Shown: one piece after another, positions 16,119 through 25,199 of the stretch
Numbering within the stretch: the stretch's first letter is position 1
Layout of the letters: each line of letters starts with the position of its first letter
Assembly (NCBI GenBank): GCA_014860225.1
Contig: JACZKE010000068.1
Span: forward strand, 1 to 39,135
Origin: Desulfuromonadales bacterium
GTDB taxonomy: Bacteria; Desulfobacterota; Desulfuromonadia; Desulfuromonadales; BM103
Direction of reading: 5' to 3'
Length of the DNA stretch: 39,135 nt
The notes under the pieces: model-generated
The model's input: only the letters and a program-made list of their open reading frames with translations
What the model was told of the DNA's origin: nothing
Databases searched by the model: none
Made by a program: the position numbers and the translations under genes

Positions 16119-16913
16119 TCAGCCCTTTGCTTTCCAGATGCCCAGGTTGCCTTGAATGAAATCGACAATCCGCTGCTGTTCTTCCTGCCCTTTGCCGATC
16201 ACTTCCATGGGTTCGCCAAAGGCAAAGTGGATGGTTCTCGAGGGGATGATGGGGCCGAAGTCCTTGATCAGCCTCCCGGTCGACCAGGCCCAGGTCAGCA
16301 GCGCGACCGGTACAACGGTTACTCCGGTCTTTTTGGCGAGTTTGATACCGATGCTGTTGAACTGCTTTGGATCGAAATCAACCGTCCGTGTATGCTGGGG
16401 AAAGATAATCAGTGAACGTCCCTGTTCAAGGCGGCGGGCGCCTTCTTCCATGACCACTTTAAGATCTTCGCGCGGGTTGACGCGGTCGACAACCACAGGA
16501 TCACGGACTTTGACGATGTCACCGAAGACCGGGTAGTCGATCAGGCTGCGTTTGACTACGTAAGCCAGGTCAAAACCATGGGGCATGATCAGGGAAGGAA
16601 GCACGAATGTCTCCAGGGTGCTCATGTGGTTGCCAATGAAGATGCACGGCCGGTCGATATCCTTGAGGTGTTCGATGCCAGTCACCTCCAGTCGGCAGCC
16701 GACCTCCTCCAGAGCCTTGACAGTCCTGGCGCTGTCGTCGTGCCAGTCAGCGGAATCATAATGACCGTTCCTGACCCTGCGGCTGGCGTGCCAGACAATC
16801 GAGATGGCCCTGCCGTAAAAAGTGAGTGAGGGGAACAGCCGCGACCACCAGCCGGTTATGCGCTGAGGGGAGTGATATTCAGTGCCTTCGTAAAACCCTT
16901 TGATGTCGTCCAT
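16119..16913 (-). CDS. PlsC-like lysophospholipid acyltransferase, variant motifs
   Basis: 264-aa protein of the 1-acylglycerol-3-phosphate acyltransferase superfamily, probably acylating a lysolipid or related acceptor at the inner membrane. The catalytic block I reads GNHMSTLE, giving His96-X4-Glu101 instead of the usual HX4D. Block III reads FPQHTRT (171-177) instead of FPEGTRS. A hydrophobic segment near residues 29-42 may associate with the membrane. AGG lies 4 bases before the ATG. It begins 14 bases after the MFS gene and is probably cotranscribed. Altered motifs may indicate a different acceptor or altered chemistry. Confidence 0.8.
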   Translation of the reverse strand: MDDIKGFYEGTEYHSPQRITGWWSRLFPSLTFYGRAISIVWHASRRVRNGHYDSADWHDDSARTVKALEEVGCRLEVTGIEHLKDIDRPCIFIGNHMSTLETFVLPSLIMPHGFDLAYVVKRSLIDYPVFGDIVKVRDPVVVDRVNPREDLKVVMEEGARRLEQGRSLIIFPQHTRTVDFDPKQFNSIGIKLAKKTGVTVVPVALLTWAWSTGRLIKDFGPIIPSRTIHFAFGEPMEVIGKGQEEQQRIVDFIQGNLGIWKAKG

Positions 16914-16927
16914 GATACCTGCTGAGT

Positions 16928-18079
16928 CTATGCTGCGGAACGTGTATTGCGTAAATGTAAAAGGACCAGCGCAGTGGCCATACTCAGCCCCGCACAGACA
17001 AACAGTACATCCAGGCCGAACCAGTCGCCAATATAGCCTAACATCAGAGATCCTGCAAAGATTCCCGTATCAATTCCTCCGGTAAAAATCCCGGTTGCCT
17101 TGCCGCGGATTGCGGCCGGCTCATCACGGACGGCCATAGTGTTCAACAGCGGAAAGAGCAGGCCGTGGCCGATTCCGGAAAGAATCCCGGCAGCGCAGAG
17201 TGTCACCTGGTTGTACGTGAAGGGCAGGAGGAAAAGTCCAGCCATGTACAAGGCGATGCCGTAGGGCAGAATGCGCTTCTCACCCAGAGAGTCTGCCAGC
17301 CAGCCGCCGACGAAGCGCACGGCGATCGCCCCTCCCGAGTAACAGAAAAAATATACCGAGATAAAGCCGAGGTTGCGTTGTTCGGCCAGCGGAGCCACAA
17401 AGCCACCGGTTGCCGCGACGCCGAAACCGAACAGCAGCGCAAGCAGCCCAACCGCAATGAACTTTTTGCGTTTGAGCAGGCCAAAGAAGGTGGTCTCTTG
17501 CGTCGACCTGGGTTCCCGGCAGCTTTCCTGAAGTGGCTGGTGGACGAATAGTGCAACGGAGGAGAGGGCGCCAGCGGTTAGAAAGAGACCGAAAAAACCA
17601 AAGTGCTCAAGGGTGATTTCAGCAACGACGGGACCGATGGCGATACCGAGCAGCCCTGAGATGCCGAACATGCCGATTCCCTCATTGAGACGATCCGGCG
17701 GCAGGATGTCTGCCATGAAGGTGAACACCGCGGTGAAACAAATGGCCAGCCCTACGCCGTGGACAGCACGGAGCAGCAGGAAGAGGGGATAGTTTGCACC
17801 GAGTGGATCCTGAATGAATATGTAGAGAAAGGGCGAAACAAGCATGAGGAGGCTGCCAACGGTATAGCTGCGCTTGCGGCCTATGCGGTCGATCATTTCG
17901 GCTACCCACGGGCGACATAGCGCCGACGCCAGGGCGAATACGCCCATGATCACACCAATATCTCCCTGGTCGCCGCCGTGATCAAGGATGTAGAGAGGCA
18001 GTAGAAAAAAAGCGCTGAAACTGGCGGTATGACAGAGGTTGGCCAGTGCCATAGCCCAGAATGCGGGAGTGTAGACCAT
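16928..18079 (-). CDS. MFS transporter
   Basis: Major facilitator superfamily protein of 383 aa with about 12 hydrophobic helices. Motif A between helices 2 and 3 reads DRIGRKRSY. The two halves are separated by the loop around SCREPRSTQET. The sequence resembles drug or metabolite exporters; no substrate can be assigned. No good ribosome site precedes the ATG. It is followed after 14 bases by the PlsC-like gene. Two small palindromes lie just upstream of the start and may be operator sites. Confidence 0.88.
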   Translation of the reverse strand: MVYTPAFWAMALANLCHTASFSAFFLLPLYILDHGGDQGDIGVIMGVFALASALCRPWVAEMIDRIGRKRSYTVGSLLMLVSPFLYIFIQDPLGANYPLFLLLRAVHGVGLAICFTAVFTFMADILPPDRLNEGIGMFGISGLLGIAIGPVVAEITLEHFGFFGLFLTAGALSSVALFVHQPLQESCREPRSTQETTFFGLLKRKKFIAVGLLALLFGFGVAATGGFVAPLAEQRNLGFISVYFFCYSGGAIAVRFVGGWLADSLGEKRILPYGIALYMAGLFLLPFTYNQVTLCAAGILSGIGHGLLFPLLNTMAVRDEPAAIRGKATGIFTGGIDTGIFAGSLMLGYIGDWFGLDVLFVCAGLSMATALVLLHLRNTRSAA

Positions 18080-18091
18080 TGAGATGTATCC

Positions 18092-18116
18092 GTTTAGTAA
18101 ACAGTTCTTTTAGAAC
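18092..18116. promoter_or_regulatory. Paired palindromes upstream of the MFS gene
   Basis: GTTTAGTAAAC at 18092-18102 and GTTCTTTTAGAAC at 18104-18116 are adjacent perfect palindromes (5-bp half-sites), 13-37 bases from the MFS start. They could be operators for a repressor. No regulator gene is adjacent, so this is tentative. Confidence 0.35.
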
Positions 18117-18232
18117 ATCAAAATTGCGAGATTGAAATGATCGAACTTTACAGGACAATACGCACTTCTTGGTGCTTTGGTGGCATGGGGTTAGAGAACC
18201 AAACAATTAAGCCTTATAAACTATAGAGTCGT

Positions 18233-19237
18233 TCAGGCTGAAGTGGCGTTGCCCTGTCCGTTGGCTTTCGGCAGGTGGACCAGAAAAGTGGTCCCCTCGT
18301 CGGCACTGCTGGTTACCTCCACCTTGCCGCCGAGGATGTCAACCAGCAGCTGAATGCTGTGCAAACCGAGACCTCGATTTCGGCTCTTGGTAGAGATTCT
18401 GCTCCGGAAGATTTTTTTGCGGACCTGCTCAGGGATCTCTCCGGGGTTGTTGACAGTAAAAACAGCCTCGTCTCCAACCTCCTTGCAAGCCATCCGGACG
18501 GTCCCCGCTGGTGGTGTCGCCTCAAGGGCATTCTTGATCAGGTTGCCAAGAATTCGGGTCAGAAGTGCCGGGTCGCTCTGCAGCAAAAAATCTTCGACCG
18601 GTTCTGAGAGGACAAGATTCCGGTTTCCGACGCATTGATGATGCCGGTAAATCGCCAGCAGGGTGTCCAAAAGAGGTCGGACCTGCAAATACTCGGCGTT
18701 GACAGTCAGTTTCCTGTTTTCGGCAGCGCTTAAAATCTGCTGAGTCTCGATTTCGTCTATGATGTGTTCGGTAGTTTCTTCAAGGAGCTTGGTAACCTGC
18801 TGTTTGTCTTGCAGATCCCCGTCCTGGAGCAGCTCGATAAAACCACGCAGGCTTCCGGCCAGGTTGAGTAAATCATGAAAAAACAGCCGTTCAAGCAGGC
18901 GGCTCCGCTCCACGTTGGACTTGAATTTGTCCAGCAGAATCGTTACAAGCAAGAAGAAACCTAGCCGCACTGTCATGTTCCAGTATAACGCCCAGATCAG
19001 CTGGTAATTATGTCCCGCTGTGATCTCAGCAAACAGCCATACTGCAGCAGCCAGCAGGGAAGCAAAAATACCAAGCGTCAGACCATACCCCCAGGTCAGC
19101 CAGAAGATCGGTGCTAAATAGAAGATCGAAAAAGAGAGCTCGGCACCGCTGAGCACGTCGAGGAGACCCAGCAGGGGGATAACAAGAACACCACAGAGTG
19201 GTTTGCATGCAGAGCGAATGATGCGCCAAAGTTCCAA
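18233..19237 (-). CDS. Orphan membrane histidine kinase
   Basis: 334 aa. The first about 105 residues hold four hydrophobic helices with no separate sensor domain. The dimerisation helix has ERLFFHDLLNLAGSL: His121 followed by Asp and, at +4, Asn125. The catalytic domain shows NLIKNALEATP (N box, Asn236) and RGLGLHS (G2), with a short lid. The start is TTG at 19237, chosen because AGGTGG precedes it by four bases on the minus strand. No response-regulator gene is next to it, so its partner is elsewhere. It is followed by the MFS gene 150 bases on. Confidence 0.88.
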   Translation of the reverse strand: MELWRIIRSACKPLCGVLVIPLLGLLDVLSGAELSFSIFYLAPIFWLTWGYGLTLGIFASLLAAAVWLFAEITAGHNYQLIWALYWNMTVRLGFFLLVTILLDKFKSNVERSRLLERLFFHDLLNLAGSLRGFIELLQDGDLQDKQQVTKLLEETTEHIIDEIETQQILSAAENRKLTVNAEYLQVRPLLDTLLAIYRHHQCVGNRNLVLSEPVEDFLLQSDPALLTRILGNLIKNALEATPPAGTVRMACKEVGDEAVFTVNNPGEIPEQVRKKIFRSRISTKSRNRGLGLHSIQLLVDILGGKVEVTSSADEGTTFLVHLPKANGQGNATSA

Positions 19238-19343
19238 GTTGCCACCTATGGATAGTAAGACAGAGTGCTAACTGATATTAGTGCAAACACATAAGCTATG
19301 AAAACAAGATTCTTTAAGCCTGCCTGACTCTTCCTGAGCCGGG

Positions 19344-19370
19344 TGCAAATCCGACAGGTTGACCCATATT
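19344..19370. repeat. Diverged copy of the 27-base repeat at the window start
   Basis: Matches positions 4-30 at 23 of 27 bases (TGCAAATCCG and CCCATATT are shared). It lies in the gap between the divergent orphan histidine kinase and pepN, about 80 bases before the pepN ATG. Confidence 0.5.
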
Positions 19371-19451
19371 ACAGGGGGATTGCCCTTTCTACATGTGCAG
19401 AATGCGTGGTATCTTGCTGTTGATATAAATTACAAAAGGAAAAGGTCACAG

Positions 19452-22094
19452 ATGAAACACGCATTAAAAATGATCCGTCTTGAAGATTATCGGCCGCCCG
19501 TATATCTGGTCGACACCATTGATCTCTACGTAGAACTTGAGCCCACATGCACCAGGGTGCGCGCCCGGCTGCAGGTGCACGTTAATCCGGACCGCCCGAA
19601 TTCGCAAGGGACGCTGCAGCTTGACGGCCGGCAACTGCGGCTGCTGCACGTCATGCTCGATGGCAGGGTACTGTCGGCAGACGAGTATATTATGGACAGC
19701 GAAACGTTGACGATTCCCGGTGTACCGGAGCAGTTTGCCCTGGAGACGCTGGTAGAGATTAACCCGGACGCCAATACGGCTCTCGAAGGGCTTTACCTGG
19801 CGAGCGGCCTCTATTGCACCCAGTGCGAAGCCCAGGGCTTTCGCAAAATCACCTATTATCCGGATCGGCCTGACGTCATGGCTCGCTACACCACGACCCT
19901 GGTGGCAGATGCCGACAGCTCTCCGATACTGCTGGCAAACGGCAATCTGATTGACTCTGGAATCCTTGATGATGGCCGTCACTATGCCACCTTTGAAGAT
20001 CCATTCCTGAAACCGAGCTATCTGTTTGCCATGGTGGCGGGGCGACTGACTGTCATTGAAGACAGCTTCACCACCATGTCGGGTCGCAAGGTCGGTCTGC
20101 AGATTTTTGTCGAAGAGCGTAATCGTTACAAATGCGATCATGCCATGGCCTCACTGATCAACGCCATGCGCTGGGATGAAGAAACCTTTGGACTCGAATA
20201 TGATCTGGATGAGTACAAGGTTGTCGCCACCGATGATTTCAACATGGGAGCGATGGAAAACAAGGGGCTGAACGTCTTTAATTCCAAGTACGTCCTGGCG
20301 CGGCCCGAGACGGCTACGGATGCCGACTTCCAGGGTATTGAAGGTGTCATCGGCCACGAATATTTCCACAACTGGACCGGCAACCGGGTCACTTGCCGGG
20401 ACTGGTTCCAGCTCAGTCTCAAGGAAGGTCTGACGGTTTTTCGCGACCAGGAATTCTCCGCCGACATGGGATCAAAGGCTGTCAAGCGGATCAGTGAGGT
20501 GCGTTTGCTGCGCAACGCGCAGTTCCCTGAAGATGCCGGTCCCATGGCTCATCCGGTGCGACCCGAGTCGTACATTGAGATCAACAACTTCTATACGGCC
20601 ACGATCTACAACAAAGGGGCTGAAGTCATTCGCATGTATCAGACCCTGCTCGGCAAACAGGGCTTCCGGCGTGGGCTGAATCTCTATTTCCAGCGGCATG
20701 ACGGCCAGGCAGTGACTACGGATGATTTCTTTGCTGCCATGACCGATGCCAATGATGTCGATTTCAACCAATTCAAGCGATGGTACAGCCAGGCAGGGAC
20801 GCCGGTCCTCGATATCAGCGGTGTTTATGACGAGGCCGCCAAAGAGTTCCGTCTGCACGTCCGTCAGACCTGCCCGGAAACTCCGGGACAGGCTGATAAA
20901 CAACCTTTCCTGATCCCGCTGACGGTGGCCCTGCTTGATCCGGCCGGTCATAATCTGCCGTTGCAATTGGCCGGCGAAGGATCCGCGCCAGAAGATTCCC
21001 TGACATTAAGGGTTGTCGCTGCTGAGCAGACCTACACTTTTATCAATGTTCCGCTGAGCCCGGTTCCGTCTTTGTTGCGTAACTTCTCGGCACCGGTCAA
21101 AGCTCGTTACCCTTACAGCAGAGAAGAACTGGCCTTCCTGTTTGCCCGCGACAGTGATACGTTCAACCGTTGGGAGGCCGGACAGCGCCTCGCAACCGAT
21201 GTCATGCTTGAGATGATTGACGACTTCGGGGCCGGCAGGCAGCCGGAGGTCCCCGGGGATTTCCTGACCGCTTTCCGTTGTGCCTTGACCGACAAGGCTG
21301 CTGATCCGGCCTTGCTTGCGCTGGCGCTGACATTGCCCGCCGAGATGGAATTGGCGGAAGCCATGACCATCGCCGACCCTGGAGCTATTCACATGGCCCG
21401 GGAAGTCTTGCGCAAGGCTTTGGCTCGGGAGCTGCAAGGTGAGTTCAATGCAGTCATGCTGGCTATGCAGGACAAGGGACTTTATTCTCTGCAAGCCCGG
21501 GCAATCGGCAGGCGTAGCCTGAAAAATCTCTGCCTCTCCTACGTAACGCTCTTGCCGGATTCCGGGATCCGGCAGGCGTGCTTTGAACAGTTTACCGAGT
21601 CCGACAACATGACGGATCGTATGGCGGCGCTGACCTGCCTGGTGTACAATCGTCTGCCGAAGTGGCAGGAGGCTCTGGCTGCATTTTATCACCAGTTTCA
21701 GGACGATTCCCTGGTGATCGATAAATGGTTCAGCCTGCAGGCAAGTGCCCCCCGCCAGGAGACCCTGGCCAAAGTCAAGGAGTTGATGGAACATCCGGCC
21801 TTCACCATGCGCAACCCGAATCGTGTGCGCGCCCTGATTGGAGTCTTTGCCCACGGCAATCCGGCGTGTTTCCATGATCTGTCAGGTGACGGATATGCCT
21901 TCGTTGCCGACCGGGTTCTGGAACTCGACGCGCTCAACCCGCAGGTGGCTGCCAGGATGATCTCGCCTTTAAGCCGCTGGCGGCGTTATGATAGCGTGCG
22001 TCAACGATTGATGCGCAGCCAGCTGGAACGCATTCAGGCACAGGAGAATCTGTCCACGGATGTCGGCGAGATTGTGCAAAAATCATTGCAATGA
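19452..22094 (+). CDS. pepN: Aminopeptidase N (M1 zinc metallopeptidase)
   Basis: Cytoplasmic exopeptidase that removes N-terminal residues from peptides, 880 aa compared with about 870 in E. coli. The substrate-binding GAMEN motif is at 266-270 and the zinc site HEYFH at 302-306, with the third ligand Glu325 in LSLKEG. The frame is open back to 19359, but the ATG at 19452 has AAAGG 6 bases upstream and gives a family-typical N terminus. It is followed after 9 bases by the SDR gene and then hemY, so it begins a likely three-gene operon. Confidence 0.96.
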   Translation: MKHALKMIRLEDYRPPVYLVDTIDLYVELEPTCTRVRARLQVHVNPDRPNSQGTLQLDGRQLRLLHVMLDGRVLSADEYIMDSETLTIPGVPEQFALETLVEINPDANTALEGLYLASGLYCTQCEAQGFRKITYYPDRPDVMARYTTTLVADADSSPILLANGNLIDSGILDDGRHYATFEDPFLKPSYLFAMVAGRLTVIEDSFTTMSGRKVGLQIFVEERNRYKCDHAMASLINAMRWDEETFGLEYDLDEYKVVATDDFNMGAMENKGLNVFNSKYVLARPETATDADFQGIEGVIGHEYFHNWTGNRVTCRDWFQLSLKEGLTVFRDQEFSADMGSKAVKRISEVRLLRNAQFPEDAGPMAHPVRPESYIEINNFYTATIYNKGAEVIRMYQTLLGKQGFRRGLNLYFQRHDGQAVTTDDFFAAMTDANDVDFNQFKRWYSQAGTPVLDISGVYDEAAKEFRLHVRQTCPETPGQADKQPFLIPLTVALLDPAGHNLPLQLAGEGSAPEDSLTLRVVAAEQTYTFINVPLSPVPSLLRNFSAPVKARYPYSREELAFLFARDSDTFNRWEAGQRLATDVMLEMIDDFGAGRQPEVPGDFLTAFRCALTDKAADPALLALALTLPAEMELAEAMTIADPGAIHMAREVLRKALARELQGEFNAVMLAMQDKGLYSLQARAIGRRSLKNLCLSYVTLLPDSGIRQACFEQFTESDNMTDRMAALTCLVYNRLPKWQEALAAFYHQFQDDSLVIDKWFSLQASAPRQETLAKVKELMEHPAFTMRNPNRVRALIGVFAHGNPACFHDLSGDGYAFVADRVLELDALNPQVAARMISPLSRWRRYDSVRQRLMRSQLERIQAQENLSTDVGEIVQKSLQ

Positions 22095-22103
22095 GGATAT
22101 TTG

Positions 22104-23039
22104 ATGAACGAAGAGCATAACATGCTGAAAGATGTTCTGATTGTCGGTTGCGGCGATATCGGTGTGAGGGTTGCACGTCTGGTACAACAGGCCGGTGGCA
22201 ATGTCATTGGACTGGCTCGTTCCGAGGCGAGTGCAGGTCGCTTACTCGCTCTGGGGATTGATCCGGTGATAGCGAATCTGGATGATGCGGCCTCGTTGAG
22301 TGCACTGCCGACCGCTGGTAAACTGCTTTTCTATTTTGCTCCGCCACCGGGAGGTGGTCCGTTTGACAGCCGCATGCGCAACTTCTGCCAGGCTGTTGAC
22401 GCCGCACAAGTGCCCGTCAAAGTCGTCTATATCAGTACCAGTGGGGTGTACGGTGATTGCCGTGGTGAGTGGGTTACAGAACAAACGCCGATCAACCCGC
22501 AGACCAGCCGGGCGCAACGTCGTGCCGATGCCGAGGCAACGCTGTTGCAGTGGGCAAAGAGACGTGCTGTACCAGTGACGATCCTTCGGGTGACAGGCAT
22601 CTACGGTCCCGGTCGCTTGCCCCTGGCGAGGATTCAGCAGGAACATCCGATTTTACGTGAGGAGGAATCCCCACCGACCAATCGCATTCATGCTGATGAT
22701 CTGGCCGACGTCTGTATCAGAGCCGCTGAAAAAGCAGTCGATGGCGATATCTTTAATGTCAGCGATGGTCAGCCGGGCACGATGACTCAGTATTTCAATA
22801 CCGTCTGCGATCTGCTCGGTCTGCCGCGATTGCAGCAAATAGACATGCAAGAGGCGAAACAGGTCATGAATCCGATGATGCTCTCCTACCTGACGGAAAC
22901 CCGGCGCATGGACAACCGCAAGATGATGGAACAGCTTGCGGTCACCCTGATGTACCCCGACCTCAGTTCGGGGCTGGAAAATGTCATCGCCCAGATGGAG
23001 CAACCGAACATGGGATATCTGGGCTCCGTTGGGCATTGA
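22104..23039 (+). CDS. Atypical SDR-family NAD(P)-binding protein (YeeZ-like)
   Basis: A Rossmann-fold protein of 311 aa with nucleotide motif VGCGDIGVRVARL near the N terminus and YISTSGVYGDCRGEW in the active-site region. The usual YxxxK of extended SDRs is not evident, which fits the atypical NAD-dependent epimerase-like group including YeeZ. The substrate is unknown. The ATG at 22104 has GAGG 7 bases upstream; a TTG one codon earlier is less likely. It lies between pepN and the porphyrinogen oxidase. Confidence 0.82.
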   Translation: MNEEHNMLKDVLIVGCGDIGVRVARLVQQAGGNVIGLARSEASAGRLLALGIDPVIANLDDAASLSALPTAGKLLFYFAPPPGGGPFDSRMRNFCQAVDAAQVPVKVVYISTSGVYGDCRGEWVTEQTPINPQTSRAQRRADAEATLLQWAKRRAVPVTILRVTGIYGPGRLPLARIQQEHPILREEESPPTNRIHADDLADVCIRAAEKAVDGDIFNVSDGQPGTMTQYFNTVCDLLGLPRLQQIDMQEAKQVMNPMMLSYLTETRRMDNRKMMEQLAVTLMYPDLSSGLENVIAQMEQPNMGYLGSVGH

Positions 23040-23094
23040 GACATAGGACGCACAATAGAATTTCAAGCGATTTTCGATAAACCTGGAGGATAGA

Positions 23095-24504
23095 ATGAGG
23101 CGAATTGCAATCATCGGTGCCGGGGTTTCCGGCTTAAGTACTGCTTATGCCATCGAACGACTTGCCGGTGAGGCAGGCCTGGAAGTTGAGGTCACAGTCT
23201 TTGAGCGGGAAGACCGTACCGGCGGTAAGATCTGGAGCATCAAGGAAGAGGGTTATCTCTGTGAATGGGGTCCAAACGGGTTCCTCGACAGCAAGCCGAT
23301 GACTCTCGAATTATGTGATCACCTCGGTATCCGCGGCCAACTGGAACGGTCCAACGACAATGCCCGCAAGCGCTATATCTACAGTGGCGGAATTCTCAAC
23401 CGTCTGCCGGAAAACGGGCCGATGTTCCTGCAATCGAAACTGATAAGCTGGCCAGGGAAAATTCGACTGGCCCAGGAATTCTTCAAACCGAAGCGCAGCG
23501 ATGGCGTTGATGAAACATTGGCTGATTTCGCCCGGCGCCGGCTCGGTGCTGAGGCTCTCGATAAATTAATCGGACCGATGGTCTCCGGGATTTTTGCCGG
23601 CAACCCGGAAACCATGAGTCTGAAAAGCTGTTTCCCGCGCATCCATGAGCTGGAGCAGGAGTATGGCGGGCTGCTCAAGGCCATGATGAAGATGGCCAAA
23701 CAGAAAAAAGCCGAAGTCAAGGCCGGCAAGCAGGTGGCCAGCGCCGCCGGTCCGGCCGGAGTACTGACCTCCTTTGTCGGCGGCATCCAGGAGTTGACTG
23801 ACGCGACGGTCAATGCACTCAAAGGTCGTGTGCAGAATTGCAATGCCGTCACCGGCTTGAAAGCGATAGAAGGCGGCTGGGAGCTGCGTCTGGCTGATGG
23901 CTCCAACTTTGATGCCGAGGTCGTGGTCTCTGCCGCGCCGGCTCATGTCCTCAAGGAACTCACCTGGTCTTTGGATGGTGAGTTGTCAGAACTTCTCGCC
24001 GGCATCCCTTATGCCCCGATGAATGTCATCTGCTTCGGTTACGAGGAGGACAAGGTCGAACGTGATCTGAATGGCTTCGGTTATCTGATCCCGAAAAAAG
24101 AAGGCTGCGAGATCCTCGGCACCCTTTGGGATTCAAGTATTTTTCCGGCCCGCGCCCCGGAGGGACATGTCATGCTGCGTTCGATGATGGGCGGAGCGAC
24201 CAATCCCGCAGCGATAGAGTTGAGTGATGCTGAAGTCAAAGAGCGCACCATGGCCGAGCTTAAAAAGATCATGGGTATCAGTGCTGAGCCGGATTTTGTC
24301 CGGATTTTCCGTCACCGGCGAGCCATCCCCCAGTATATCGTCGGCCACGCCGAGCGGCTTGCTGCAATAGAGGTAAAACTCAAGGCACACGCCGGCCTGA
24401 TCCTGACCGGCAACGCCTTCTTCGGCATAGGTCTCAACGATTGCGTCAATGCCGCCAACAAGGCCGGCGAACAGGTCATTGCCCGTCTGCAGACTATCGA
24501 CTGA
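23095..24504 (+). CDS. hemG: HemY/CgoX-type porphyrinogen oxidase
   Basis: FAD-dependent oxidase of 469 aa. The FAD motif IGAGVSGLSTAYAIERLA is near the N terminus, then GGKIWSI and GPNGFLDSKP, with a C-terminal GNAFFGIGLNDCVNAA. The family takes either protoporphyrinogen IX to protoporphyrin IX, or coproporphyrinogen III to coproporphyrin III (CgoX). Sequence alone does not decide which. It is usually oxygen-using. The ribosome site GGAGG is strong. Its 3' end overlaps the convergent methyltransferase gene by 11 bases. Confidence 0.93.
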   Translation: MRRIAIIGAGVSGLSTAYAIERLAGEAGLEVEVTVFEREDRTGGKIWSIKEEGYLCEWGPNGFLDSKPMTLELCDHLGIRGQLERSNDNARKRYIYSGGILNRLPENGPMFLQSKLISWPGKIRLAQEFFKPKRSDGVDETLADFARRRLGAEALDKLIGPMVSGIFAGNPETMSLKSCFPRIHELEQEYGGLLKAMMKMAKQKKAEVKAGKQVASAAGPAGVLTSFVGGIQELTDATVNALKGRVQNCNAVTGLKAIEGGWELRLADGSNFDAEVVVSAAPAHVLKELTWSLDGELSELLAGIPYAPMNVICFGYEEDKVERDLNGFGYLIPKKEGCEILGTLWDSSIFPARAPEGHVMLRSMMGGATNPAAIELSDAEVKERTMAELKKIMGISAEPDFVRIFRHRRAIPQYIVGHAERLAAIEVKLKAHAGLILTGNAFFGIGLNDCVNAANKAGEQVIARLQTID

Positions 24505-25156
24505 CCGGCTGGCCCATCAACAATCGGTTCTTCGGTGTGATATCACCCGGAATCAGTTGCGTGAAAATTCTGTAACCCTTGCTTCGCAATTGGCTCGCTC
24601 TGGCGATATCCACCGCCAGCGGGCCATTTATCCATCCGCCCAGTCCCCCCTGATCGGCTTCATCGAGGTTGTGGCAGCAGGGAAGTACGGCCAGGTGTGC
24701 GCCAGCGGCCGTCGCCCGCTCCAAAACCAGGTCAGTCAGGCCACCGCAGGCGTGTACAGAAACGACCAGATCACCTGAATCCAAAGCAATCTCATCAAGA
24801 GGTGCTTCAATAAACTCAATCCGATTGCCAAGCCGTGGCCAGGTTTCAAACAGGGCCGCGTGCAGCCGGTGTGCGGACGCAGGAATGCTGCGGTCAACAG
24901 CCAGGGCTTGCTGCGAGCTGTCATCGAGGAGCAGCAGCAGGGCCGCGGCCAGGCCATGGCCACAAGCCAGGTCGACGATGCGGCCACCGCGAAAACGACG
25001 ACGCACACGCCTGGCAACCTCCCAGGCTTCAAACAGCTCTTTGCGTGGCAGACAACCGGCCTGACAGACGGCACGGCCAATCTTGTCGAACAAGGTGTCG
25101 CCAGGGAAGAGAAACAGCTCTTTTTCGGTCAGGCGGTTTTTGGAGGAACGCTTCAT
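24494..25156 (-). CDS. SAM-dependent methyltransferase (Methyltransf_32-like)
   Basis: Class I Rossmann-fold methyltransferase with SAM motif I VDLACGHGLAA and an unusual pair of motifs, VHACGGLTD and VLPCCHN, typical of the Methyltransf_32/GSTCD-like group. The substrate is unknown. The frame is open to 25249, but that start would overlap the hydrolase gene by 50 bases and adds a poorly structured His-rich leader. I prefer the ATG at 25156 (220 aa), although no clear ribosome site is present for either. It overlaps the end of the porphyrinogen oxidase gene tail to tail. Confidence 0.75.
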   Translation of the reverse strand: MKRSSKNRLTEKELFLFPGDTLFDKIGRAVCQAGCLPRKELFEAWEVARRVRRRFRGGRIVDLACGHGLAAALLLLLDDSSQQALAVDRSIPASAHRLHAALFETWPRLGNRIEFIEAPLDEIALDSGDLVVSVHACGGLTDLVLERATAAGAHLAVLPCCHNLDEADQGGLGGWINGPLAVDIARASQLRSKGYRIFTQLIPGDITPKNRLLMGQPVSR

Positions 25157-25199
25157 GGGGTCCGCTGCGCCAGGAGCCAGGTGGGGATAGCTGTCATTC

